Below, in pieces: positions 17,489 to 24,983 of a stretch of DNA of 64,000 nucleotides; within the stretch, counting starts at the first letter, position 1, and every line of letters begins with the position of its first letter. Under the pieces are notes generated by a model. That model had not been told where the DNA came from and ran no database searches. It saw nothing but the letters and a program-made list of their open reading frames with translations. The DNA is from Neptuniibacter pectenicola (GTDB lineage Bacteria > Pseudomonadota > Gammaproteobacteria > Pseudomonadales > Balneatricaceae): the NCBI RefSeq assembly GCF_001597735.1, contig NZ_LUTS01000003.1, positions 186,001 to 250,000 of the forward strand, read 5' to 3'. Position numbers and translations under genes: made by a program.

Positions 17489-19570
17489 TTACATGCGGTA
17501 AGTTGCGCTAATACCTACAGATCGATCTTGACCTACTGCCGCCAAGGAGTCTGCTCGGTAATACAGGATATTTTCATCGGTTAGGTTTTTAATAAAGCCG
17601 TTAATCGTTAAGTCTCCAGTTACGTATTCAAAGCGTGCATTAGTAATTAAATAATCACCGGCCATATCATTAGTAGTGTTACTCAGATCAGAATAATATT
17701 CGCCAACATAAGTTATGTCGGCACCGAAGGACCATTTGTTGCCAATGTACTGGGTAAAGCCTAAACCTAAGTTCGTTTCGGGTGCGCCTGAAAGTTGGTT
17801 CCCTTTATCAGTGGTGTTTGATGCGTACTCATCGATTTCACTGCGTAGTAAACCAATAGAGCCCTGCAGTTCAAGGTTCTTGGAAATCCATGTGGAGGCT
17901 TCTAACTCAAAGCCTATCGTGTGTGCAGCATCTACATTGACCACGCTAAAGCCGGATAGAGCTTGGTAGTCAGAATAATCGTTGTAAAATAGATTGGCGC
18001 TTAACGTTGTGCCTTTACCAAAATCGCTTTTACTGCTTAATTCAAAGGAGGATACTTTCTCGCTATCAAAGGCAAAAACATCACCTGTTGTATTAATATA
18101 GGTTCCACTCGGGCTGTAGCCTTTGCGAATGCTGGCACCTAACGTGGTGGAGTTAGAGATATCATGCGTAATGGCGAGTTTCGGTAAGTAATAGGTCGAA
18201 TCTGTGTTTTGAGCCACTTCGGTGCTCGAAAAAAAAGAACCAATCTTATCGGTATTTTCATTCTCAATACGCAATCCCGTTGTTAGCTTTGTTTCAGGGG
18301 AAAGTGCATAAGTCCCTTCACCATAAAGGGCTGTAGTAGTGGTGTTATAACTCGTATCAATATTAATCACTCCTTGAGATGCATCGATGACCGAGTCTTT
18401 ATAAGCAGCAAAGAGCCCTATTACACCGGATAGCTTGGTGTTTTGATTATTAAAAATAATACGGTTTTCTAATGAGGTCGTAGTTTGTTCAATATCGTAA
18501 CTGTGGGTGGTTGTGCCACTAGCCGAACCGTAACCATCGGCATACATATCTGAATCTATGTAGCTAATATGTAAAGCGTTAGTAATGCTGTCGCTGATCT
18601 GGTAATCGATATCTGTAGCCACACTTTTTTCTTTAGAATCTTGTACGCGGGAGACGGCACCACCAGCGTCAGCAATTGTCATTGTTTGTGTGGCGATACC
18701 TTCGGTGGTATTGCTGGCGAAATTAGCATGCTCACCCTTATTTTTAAGGTAATTTACGGTCAGTTTGGCTGATAATTCAGGGGCATCTGTGGGTTCCCAT
18801 AGTAACTTGCTTCGCACGTTAAGACTTGTGGACTCGCTGAGATTGGGAAGATAGCCGCTGTAGCCAGATGTATCGTAACTCAGCCAGCCCTCCCCTTTTG
18901 TTTGGTCAACTGCGATACGGTAAGCAAGCTCATCTTTAATTAAGGCACCAGACGACATAACTGCCAAATTGTGTTTTAGGTTACCATTTTTATAGCTTTC
19001 TAATCCCGCTCGAATAGCCGCTTCATTTTCAAATGTTGGATCATTTGTATTAACGACAAGCGCGCCTGCGATGGCACTTGCCCCTTGCGTTGTAGACTGT
19101 GGACCACGGAGAACCTCTACTTGCTCAACATCCCATAAATTAGTAGGTGAAAAATTGTAACCTGACCAGTCTTGGGTGGTGCCATCTACCACGGTAGCGA
19201 TACGAGCACGAGCGCCTGTCATTAGTGCTACGCCTCCTGTTGCAGCCCCTCCACCAGAAATGCCGCGAATAGCGATATGACCAAAGGTATCGGTAGTAAC
19301 GTTAGGGGCGCTTGTCGCAATATCTTTGACTTGCTTAACCTCTCCTGTTCCTAGAGTTTTTTCAGAGAAAACAGTGACTGCTGTTGTTGTATCTTTAATA
19401 TTTTTATCAATTTTTTCACCGGTCACCACAATGGCGTCTAGTACTACAGCTTCTGCATTCGCCATAGGGGAAGTTAATAAGCTGTTAATGGCCATAATGG
19501 ATAACGCCATAAAAGAAAGTGTAGGAGGATTATGGGGGGAAACGGTGTTAGTTTTTCTAGCGGGATACAT
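17489..19570 (-). CDS. TonB-dependent siderophore receptor
   Basis: 693-residue outer-membrane receptor. The long N-terminal signal ends near ANAEA, followed by a TonB-box-like VVLDAIVVTG (residues about 42-51). The plug domain has NVTTDTFGHIAIRGI and VEQVEVLRGPQSTTQGASAIAGA, both classic. The 22-strand barrel ends in RSVGISATYRM, with Met at the last position where Phe or Trp is usual. An in-frame Met at residue 21 could be the true start. Neighbours (reductase, RhtX-like importer, AraC regulator) indicate a ferric siderophore as ligand, but the particular siderophore cannot be read from sequence. Confidence 0.92.
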   Translation of the reverse strand: MYPARKTNTVSPHNPPTLSFMALSIMAINSLLTSPMANAEAVVLDAIVVTGEKIDKNIKDTTTAVTVFSEKTLGTGEVKQVKDIATSAPNVTTDTFGHIAIRGISGGGAATGGVALMTGARARIATVVDGTTQDWSGYNFSPTNLWDVEQVEVLRGPQSTTQGASAIAGALVVNTNDPTFENEAAIRAGLESYKNGNLKHNLAVMSSGALIKDELAYRIAVDQTKGEGWLSYDTSGYSGYLPNLSESTSLNVRSKLLWEPTDAPELSAKLTVNYLKNKGEHANFASNTTEGIATQTMTIADAGGAVSRVQDSKEKSVATDIDYQISDSITNALHISYIDSDMYADGYGSASGTTTHSYDIEQTTTSLENRIIFNNQNTKLSGVIGLFAAYKDSVIDASQGVINIDTSYNTTTTALYGEGTYALSPETKLTTGLRIENENTDKIGSFFSSTEVAQNTDSTYYLPKLAITHDISNSTTLGASIRKGYSPSGTYINTTGDVFAFDSEKVSSFELSSKSDFGKGTTLSANLFYNDYSDYQALSGFSVVNVDAAHTIGFELEASTWISKNLELQGSIGLLRSEIDEYASNTTDKGNQLSGAPETNLGLGFTQYIGNKWSFGADITYVGEYYSDLSNTTNDMAGDYLITNARFEYVTGDLTINGFIKNLTDENILYYRADSLAAVGQDRSVGISATYRM

Positions 19571-19613
19571 AATTTAGGTTTCCTGTACTTACAATAAAAT
19601 AATATTAAAAAGG

Positions 19614-19678
19614 CTAATGATTCTTATTCTTTGATTTTGTTAGATATAGCTATTCATGCTCTTATCGAAACAGATAAG
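19614..19678 (-). promoter_or_regulatory. Possible Fur box and GATAAG inverted repeat upstream of the receptor gene
   Basis: TAATGATTCTTATTC (from 19615) is a partial match to the Fur 7-1-7 pattern. Further up, CTTATC-GAAACA-GATAAG (19661-19678) is a perfect 6-bp inverted repeat that could bind the neighbouring AraC-type regulator or Fur. Both lie within 110 bases of the receptor start. Confidence 0.4.
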
Positions 19679-19730
19679 GTATTTAAAATACTATCGGATT
19701 TAGTAAATATAAAAATCTAACTGATTGATA

Positions 19731-20975
19731 TTATTGAATATTGACTGGTTCTGATATTGTAATGACGCGTTTCAGAATGAAGCTGATAAATAAGGCAATA
19801 CTAAAGCTGATTACAATACCGGCTATTACGACGGCGCTGTAACCAATATGTTTTGCCATCGCCATACTAATTGAGGAGTAAATAAAACCGAGTAGAGAGG
19901 CAAAACTAAACTGCAGTGTAAAAAAAGTAGCCTTATGTAAAGTTTGAGCCGCTTTATCCATGATTATTGTCGAGGAAACGACTAATAGAGCAGGGAAGCT
20001 GATAAAGTGTAAGGTAATCGCTGTGTATACCATAAGCTTACCGGTAAATCCGAGTGTTAGCGGTATCATGAGCAGTAAAGCTAGGACTTGAATAAACAGT
20101 ACCCCAATAAAAGCATGCACGCGGCCAAACCGGGTAATAAGTGGGGTTGCAAGTAAGGCTGCACATAAACCCACGGCAGAGCCAAATATTTTTACTGCAA
20201 AGCCAACGTCCCCCAGTGCCCAACCACTGTCGATTAATAAAGGATTGAGTAAGGCAAAACCACAGGTTGAGCCGATGGGATAGAGCGCCAAGATGAAAAG
20301 CCAATACTTTTGCTCTGTGATAAAGCGTTTTATATCCTGCAAAAGGTGTCGAGGTTCTGTTGAATGGGCCTTGTTGCTAGGGATATCTTCAGGTTCGGTA
20401 AACAAGGTTATTTGTAACAATGAGATACAGGTTAGACCAGCTAGCAGCCATAATGAGCCCTGCCAATCAAGCCAAGGGTAAAACATGAGGATTAGGCCAC
20501 CCCCAATAATGTTTCCCAATAAATTTCCTGAGAATTGAATACTACTAGCAAGTTTACGAGCTTCTGGGGCAAATAACTTGCAGGATAAGCCGTCGATAGC
20601 AACATCCTGTACGCTCATACAAAAAGCATAGAGTGCTAGGATGGCTATTATCCATGTAAATTGGTGTTGAAAGTCCATTGAGCCTGCCACGGCCAATAAC
20701 AACGCCATACCGGTTTGAGCCATAATTAACCAGCTACGATACTTACCATGCAGCGATAAGCGATATTTATCAATTAATGGGGCATACAATACTTTTCCCA
20801 TCAAAGGTAAGACTGCAAGATTGAGTAACGCTAACTTATCTAGGGCAACGCCTTGTTGCCGTAAAATCGCTACAGCCGCTGACAGAATAAATGCCACGCC
20901 GATATATTGGGTGATATATATGCTAGCTAGCATCCCCCAAGGGTATTGGGTGTTTAGCTTAAAGCGGTTTGTCAT
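19731..20975 (-). CDS. MFS siderophore importer, RhtX/FptX-like
   Basis: 414-residue, about 12-segment inner-membrane protein. The N-terminal GMLASIYITQYIGVAFILSA and the loop LPLMGKVLYAPLIDKY, together with FCMSVQDVAIDGLSCKLF, fit the AmpG-like RhtX/FptX branch of the major facilitator superfamily, which moves rhizobactin or pyochelin across the inner membrane as a single-protein permease. It lies between the receptor and the AraC regulator, with no ABC permease in the island, consistent with this route. Assignment to transport of a siderophore rests on family resemblance plus context. Confidence 0.78.
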   Translation of the reverse strand: MTNRFKLNTQYPWGMLASIYITQYIGVAFILSAAVAILRQQGVALDKLALLNLAVLPLMGKVLYAPLIDKYRLSLHGKYRSWLIMAQTGMALLLAVAGSMDFQHQFTWIIAILALYAFCMSVQDVAIDGLSCKLFAPEARKLASSIQFSGNLLGNIIGGGLILMFYPWLDWQGSLWLLAGLTCISLLQITLFTEPEDIPSNKAHSTEPRHLLQDIKRFITEQKYWLFILALYPIGSTCGFALLNPLLIDSGWALGDVGFAVKIFGSAVGLCAALLATPLITRFGRVHAFIGVLFIQVLALLLMIPLTLGFTGKLMVYTAITLHFISFPALLVVSSTIIMDKAAQTLHKATFFTLQFSFASLLGFIYSSISMAMAKHIGYSAVVIAGIVISFSIALFISFILKRVITISEPVNIQ

Positions 20976-21286
20976 TACTCATTATCCTGCGTGCCTTCCG
21001 TTTGGGCGGAAGGCTAGTTTGATTTCTTTTAACGTTTTATTTTATTTTATTTTGTGCGATGCGATGCAGTGTCAGAAAATACTAGTCTTCAATTATTGAT
21101 AACTTTGAAGTTTATCGATGAAAAGTCTTAATATCTTTCGGATAGGGACATGGGGCTTTCGAAAATAGATAATTTTTGCCTGATGTTTTTAGTTTAAAAA
21201 GTGCGGATGGTATAGCCTTAACTCTTTAATACGGTTTTCTGGTTTCAATCTCTCAGTATGTTAAGTCCAATGCTTTTAGCTTTTTA
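20976..21286. other. 311-base region between the importer and regulator genes
   Basis: No gene is seen. A perfect 8-bp hairpin GCCTTCCG / CGGAAGGC (20993-21000 and 21007-21014) sits about 18 bases before the importer start in the mRNA leader, close to the RBS. Otherwise the stretch is AT-rich and holds the likely promoter of the importer gene, which could not be pinned down. Confidence 0.5.
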
Positions 21287-22171
21287 CTAAGCGCTGCGTT
21301 GCATTGATAAAGATTGTCGATACTCACTAGGGGTAACACCTACTTCGCTTTTAAATAAGGTGGCAAAATGGGCTTGGCTTTTGAAACCGACATTATGGGC
21401 TATTTGGGTAATAGATTCGCGGCCAGCCAGTTGTTCGCGAGCGGCTTCAAGCCTGATGTTTTTGAGCCAATCCCTAAAGCTGGTACCTATTAGTTCTTTA
21501 ATATCTTGTTTTACGTAGGTGCGATTACTCCCTGCCATATGCGCGACGGAAGAGAGCGACCAATCTTGGGCTAAGTTGGTCTGTATGTGGCTTAAAACAT
21601 TCGATAACTGGGTGATTCGTGAGGTTGCGGGTACTTGATGTTGCTCATGTCGCTTGTGGAGAAAGAGCGCTAATACTTCTTGGGCTTTTGCTTTAATGAA
21701 TAGCTCCCGTTCAAAGCCTTCAAATGCACAATCCCAAACAGCTTCGCAGCAGCGTAAAATATCAGCTGGAATGGGGCCTAACTCAGCAAAACGAATGTTA
21801 GGGATTGCGTCAAGGGCGTTGCCTGGTTGTTTGGGGAGGATGGAGCTTTCGTTGAGTTTATTGAGTGGAAGCATAATAGCGAATGTCTGCCAAACACTGT
21901 TGTGAGCAAAGTGTATTCGGCTAGTACTCGATTGATCAACTAAGGCAACCACATATTGATGATTATAATTACGTTGCTTGTCTGTCCCTTCGTTTAATGT
22001 TTCGCATTGGCACTGGCCCAGCATCGAAATATAAAGGCCGGGGGGATAAATATGTTCAATTACGGTATCTTCAGTAAAACGATGATTGACGAGTCGCACT
22101 GAACTTTGAGCATCTAAACCGAGGTTAAAGTGCTCGAATGTAGAAATGTTCTCAAGTGAGTGTTGTGACAC
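21287..22171 (-). CDS. AraC-family transcriptional regulator (PchR-like)
   Basis: 294 residues. The C-terminal 100 form the double helix-turn-helix of the AraC family, with DWSLSSVAHMAGSNRTYVKQDIKEL as the first and ITQIAHNVGFKSQAHFATLFK as the second, ending GVTPSEYRQ. The N-terminal 180 residues are a ligand-sensing domain like that of PchR/YbtA-type regulators, which respond to a ferric siderophore. It is in the same orientation as the importer, receptor and reductase. A good Fur box lies upstream. It probably activates the island when the siderophore is present. Confidence 0.85.
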   Translation of the reverse strand: MSQHSLENISTFEHFNLGLDAQSSVRLVNHRFTEDTVIEHIYPPGLYISMLGQCQCETLNEGTDKQRNYNHQYVVALVDQSSTSRIHFAHNSVWQTFAIMLPLNKLNESSILPKQPGNALDAIPNIRFAELGPIPADILRCCEAVWDCAFEGFERELFIKAKAQEVLALFLHKRHEQHQVPATSRITQLSNVLSHIQTNLAQDWSLSSVAHMAGSNRTYVKQDIKELIGTSFRDWLKNIRLEAAREQLAGRESITQIAHNVGFKSQAHFATLFKSEVGVTPSEYRQSLSMQRSA

Positions 22172-22585
22172 GAGGATACCTCTTAGTAGGTGTAAAGCTT
22201 TATGTGGTTATCTGTAAAACTCTAGTTAGGGAACTATAGTATCAAAAAATGCCATAATTAATAATCATTATCATTATCATTTACGTTTTAGGTAATAGCA
22301 ATGCTAAGTTTGGTTACGTAATGCTTAATAAGGATTGGAAGTGAAAGATTTGTCAGTGTAATAGTTACTTGTTAATTATTGCTTCAGCCTTAGTTGGCTG
22401 GCTCTAAATGTTAGGAGTTACTGCGAAACCTAAACACTAAGTAGTGAAGGGCGCTAGCCGAGTAAGAGGGGGCTCTTCCAAGGTAGTGCATAAAATTTTA
22501 GAGACTTCATTATTCTGTATGTATAAGTTCTTTTATTGATACGTTATGTTTAAGTTAGTTTAGTTTTTTATAGGATTGCGTTGAT
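22172..22585. other. 414-base region between the regulator and the lipoprotein gene
   Basis: Contains the Fur box at 22260-22278. The rest, 22290-22585, is without recognisable genes or strong hairpins. It must hold the plus-strand promoter of the lipoprotein gene; an AT-rich run just before 22586 is seen but no clear consensus. Confidence 0.5.
22260..22278 (-). promoter_or_regulatory. Fur box upstream of the AraC regulator
   Basis: Read on the minus strand, GATAATGATAATGATTATT matches 17 of 19 positions of the consensus GATAATGATAATCATTATC. It is 89 bases from the regulator start, so iron repression of the regulator, and through it the island, is likely. Confidence 0.85.
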
Positions 22586-23266
22586 ATGCGATTATGGTTT
22601 ATAGCTTTTTTATTACTGACTGGATGTGCAACACAAAAACCGCAAGAGCAGGTTCCGCCCATTTCAAAGGTTACAACCGTCACGCCGATTGAGATCGGTT
22701 TACCTACACACTATGCCTATTCAGCTTATGCTGATTATCTATCGCCCCTCTTATCTAACTTGAACCAAGCACCGTTTTATCAATTAAGTAACCCCCAATT
22801 ATTAGTTAATGCCTACCGTTATCATGATCAAATCGGTGCGGCTGACCCACGCAAAACGATCTATACATTTAAGAGCACAACAGATGATAGCTGGGGTTAT
22901 GTTACAACCAGTGTAGGCCGCTCACCGATTGCCAATGGGTTTGTTATTGAAGGGAGTGCTTTAGGGACGGTATATGCGTTAGTGCTTAAGCAGACCAAAC
23001 TTTGTTTAGCGACTCAAGCGAAAGGTTTGCCGGTGTTTGCAAATGGGCGTTGGCTGTTTAATGAGTCCCCCGGTTTTTTTGAATGCACAGGGTTAACCAA
23101 TACGCGTATCTATAAAGTGGGTTCAGGTTTGCCGGGGCTACTAGGGCCTTACTTTGATGATAAAGATACCGTGTTTGTTTTTCGCTCACAGGGGCAGTTA
23201 CAGCGGGTTGCGGTGGCACTTAAACAGCAGTTTCCTCAACTCAGCGTGCCCGATATTAGAAACTGA
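22586..23266 (+). CDS. Hypothetical lipoprotein
   Basis: 226 residues. A short signal with lipobox LLTGCAT puts the lipidated Cys at 14; Ala-Thr-Gln after the Cys predicts outer-membrane sorting. I do not recognise a family. The body has a central Gly- and Ser-rich beta region (GVRSPIANGFVIEG-like, TVYALVLKQTKLCLA) and two further Cys (in TKLCLA and FFECTG) that could form a disulfide. It is probably periplasm-facing. It is monocistronic, in the same direction as the response regulator 130 bases downstream. Confidence 0.7.
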   Translation: MRLWFIAFLLLTGCATQKPQEQVPPISKVTTVTPIEIGLPTHYAYSAYADYLSPLLSNLNQAPFYQLSNPQLLVNAYRYHDQIGAADPRKTIYTFKSTTDDSWGYVTTSVGRSPIANGFVIEGSALGTVYALVLKQTKLCLATQAKGLPVFANGRWLFNESPGFFECTGLTNTRIYKVGSGLPGLLGPYFDDKDTVFVFRSQGQLQRVAVALKQQFPQLSVPDIRN

Positions 23267-23395
23267 TGTGTGCTTTTGTAATCGACTCAACTAGACTGAA
23301 AACGTTGTGTTTGTTATACCTGACAGGCTTACATATTTTTTTGTATGGGTTAACCGCCCAGTTTCAGTTAACGGGTTGTGTTGTAGAGGGAAAGA

Positions 23396-24181
23396 ATGAG
23401 CCAAATTAAGGTGCTGATTGTAGATGATGCCCGCTTTATACGTGATCACGTTTCACGCATTGTAAGAGAACACTTTCCTGACTATCACATTGATTCCGCT
23501 GAAGACGGTGAAGTTGGTCGAAAATTGATGAGCGCGCAGGGGTATGATCTCATTCTTTGTGATTGGGAGATGCCTGGCATGTCCGGATTGGATCTTCTGC
23601 AGTGGGCGCGTAAGCAAAGTAGTTATGCCGATATTCCGTTTATTATGATTACGAGCCGCGGGGAGCGTGATTATGTTTTAAAAGCGATTCAGGCGGGTGT
23701 TAATGACTACATGGGTAAACCGTTTGAGGATGCGCAGTTAGTCGAGAAAATTAAAAAATATGTGGGTAAGCGCTTTGAGACAAGTGCTGAGTCTCGTCGT
23801 AAGGCGGCCCAAATGTTAGCGGCGGGTCAAACCGCAGCGGTGGCCAAAAAAGCGAAAAAGCCAAAAGGTCTAGCGCAGTTACGTGTGGCTGCGGGCGTGC
23901 TTCGTTGTGCGATTAAAGAGGTGACACTACAGTCGGTACAGGTGGTGGTGAAACGGGAAGATGGTATCCCACTGTTGCTTGAGCAGTCGGTGGTGGATAT
24001 CGAGCAAGTAAGCGGTAACAGTGTTGCTCAGATGAATGGCTTTATCTCGGGTTTGCACGCTAATGAGAAAAGTACGCAAACAAACTTTATTAGCGTTGAT
24101 ATACAGTTTGTTGATAATGACCCCGAGAAGCTCGAAGTGTTAACCCATTATATTGCCAGCCTGGCTAAAAAACCGAGTTAG
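23396..24181 (+). CDS. Response regulator with CheY-like receiver and a degenerate PilZ-like C-terminal region
   Basis: 261 residues. Residues 1-125 are a full receiver domain: acidic pair D10-D11, phospho-acceptor D56 in LILCDWEMPG, T86 and K108 in YMGKPF. A basic, Ala-rich linker (AVAKKAKKPKG) leads to a C-terminal part of about 100 residues. That part ends in a strand-helix pattern (ISVDIQFVDNDPEKLEVLTHYIASL) resembling the end of PilZ domains, but no RxxxR motif is clear, so c-di-GMP binding is doubtful. No histidine kinase is adjacent. It may act in chemotaxis-type or surface-behaviour signalling. Confidence 0.82.
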   Translation: MSQIKVLIVDDARFIRDHVSRIVREHFPDYHIDSAEDGEVGRKLMSAQGYDLILCDWEMPGMSGLDLLQWARKQSSYADIPFIMITSRGERDYVLKAIQAGVNDYMGKPFEDAQLVEKIKKYVGKRFETSAESRRKAAQMLAAGQTAAVAKKAKKPKGLAQLRVAAGVLRCAIKEVTLQSVQVVVKREDGIPLLLEQSVVDIEQVSGNSVAQMNGFISGLHANEKSTQTNFISVDIQFVDNDPEKLEVLTHYIASLAKKPS

Positions 24182-24204
24182 TGCTGAAGGGTTTTTTGCA
24201 TAGT

Positions 24205-24228
24205 AAAGGCTGCGATGAAGCAGCCTTT
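24205..24228. terminator. Hairpin between convergent genes
   Basis: AAAGGCTGC / GCAGCCTTT, 9-bp perfect stem with a 6-base loop, between the response regulator stop and the small unknown gene. The U-tract is only three bases within the stem. Confidence 0.55.
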
Positions 24229-24257
24229 AAGTCAATGAATAGGCGTCGATCGCTCGC

Positions 24258-24524
24258 TTAATATAGTGCCTTCTCATCTTTAATAACGTCGATCAGCACT
24301 TCAAGGAAAAGGCGATCAGCTTCGCTGTGTTCTAGCGGTATTTTAATGTTCGTGACTGATGATAGTTCATCCGCGATAACCACTGCTGCATTATCATCAT
24401 TTATATGTTCTCGTGCTATTTTTAGCGCCGTTTCACAAATCTCGGGTTCAACAAGCACTTTTCGTATGAACGACATCAGTTCGTTAATCACGCGCTCTTT
24501 GTTCTTAATCTCAGCAATACTCAT
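24258..24524 (-). CDS. Small hypothetical protein
   Basis: 88 residues, no family recognised. The sequence is acidic and mostly helical: MSIAEIKNKERVINELMSF, then a segment with INDDNAAVVIADELSSV, and a C-terminal helix. A GGAG lies seven bases before the ATG. It converges with the response regulator and is followed upstream by the ilv leader region. It is real by RBS and composition, but the function is open. Confidence 0.65.
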   Translation of the reverse strand: MSIAEIKNKERVINELMSFIRKVLVEPEICETALKIAREHINDDNAAVVIADELSSVTNIKIPLEHSEADRLFLEVLIDVIKDEKALY

Positions 24525-24674
24525 AGGGATCTCCTGTAAACGTATGGTCGAAGTGGGTCGGTTATTAGCACTTCGTCTCTGAGCTTTTTATAGCAAAACT
24601 ATAACTCGATCTGCTTGTTCTGGATAGCATCTTGCCATAAACAGGCCGAATACGGCTGTTTTACCACCTTTTGG

Positions 24675-24704
24675 TTGAAAAAATAAACCGGTCTAGGCTA
24701 CAAT
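24675..24704 (+). promoter_or_regulatory. Promoter of the ilvIH operon
   Basis: TTGAAA (24675-24680), 18-base spacer, TACAAT (24699-24704). This predicts a start near 24711 and a leader of about 270 bases. Confidence 0.65.
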
Positions 24705-24710
24705 TACCGC

Positions 24711-24974
24711 CTCGAATTTTGAGACCTTGAGTATGTAGGTAACCCCGAAACTCAGGGAGACTGCTTTCTGTGAGCCGTTTCTCAAAGGTCTGTCGGTTAG
24801 GCGATCCCTAACACTGGCACACACCCGAACGTGAACCTTCGGCTCTACCCCTGGAATGGTTCAGAGTGAGATCGCTAGAGAGTCAAAAAATATTGTCTGG
24901 TACAGGCACGTTCAACGTTACAGAAACAAAAACTGTTAATTTCGTCAGTAACGAGACACTGACGTCGTTAGAGG
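24711..24974 (+). ncRNA. Long structured 5' leader of ilvIH
   Basis: The leader between the promoter and ilvI contains several hairpins: GACCTTGAG near 24723 with CTCAAAGGTC at 24781; GTTAGG/CCTAAC (24796-24801 and 24807-24812); CCGAA/TTCGG (24825-24829 and 24838-24842); and CGTCAGT/ACTGACG (24943-24949 and 24958-24964). Some pairs exclude each other: GCGATC (24801-24806) can pair with GATCGC (24870-24875), GAACC (24833-24837) with GGTTC (24858-24862), and TAACGA with TCGTTA next to the RBS. No leader peptide rich in Ile, Val or Leu codons was found. This resembles a cis-regulatory RNA; conserved ilvB leader RNAs of marine gammaproteobacteria have been described, but identity with one cannot be checked here. 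Confidence 0.6.
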
Positions 24975-24983
24975 GTGAATAAA

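Noticed and set aside
22430-22500. Small RNA in the spacer before the lipoprotein gene
   Set aside because: A GC-rich patch with AGAG/CTCT pairing is seen around 22465-22480, but no terminator or promoter defines a transcript.
24831-24870. Short GTG frame in the ilv leader as an attenuator peptide
   Set aside because: It has only two Leu codons among about twelve, no Ile or Val run, and no Shine-Dalgarno sequence, so classical attenuation is not supported.
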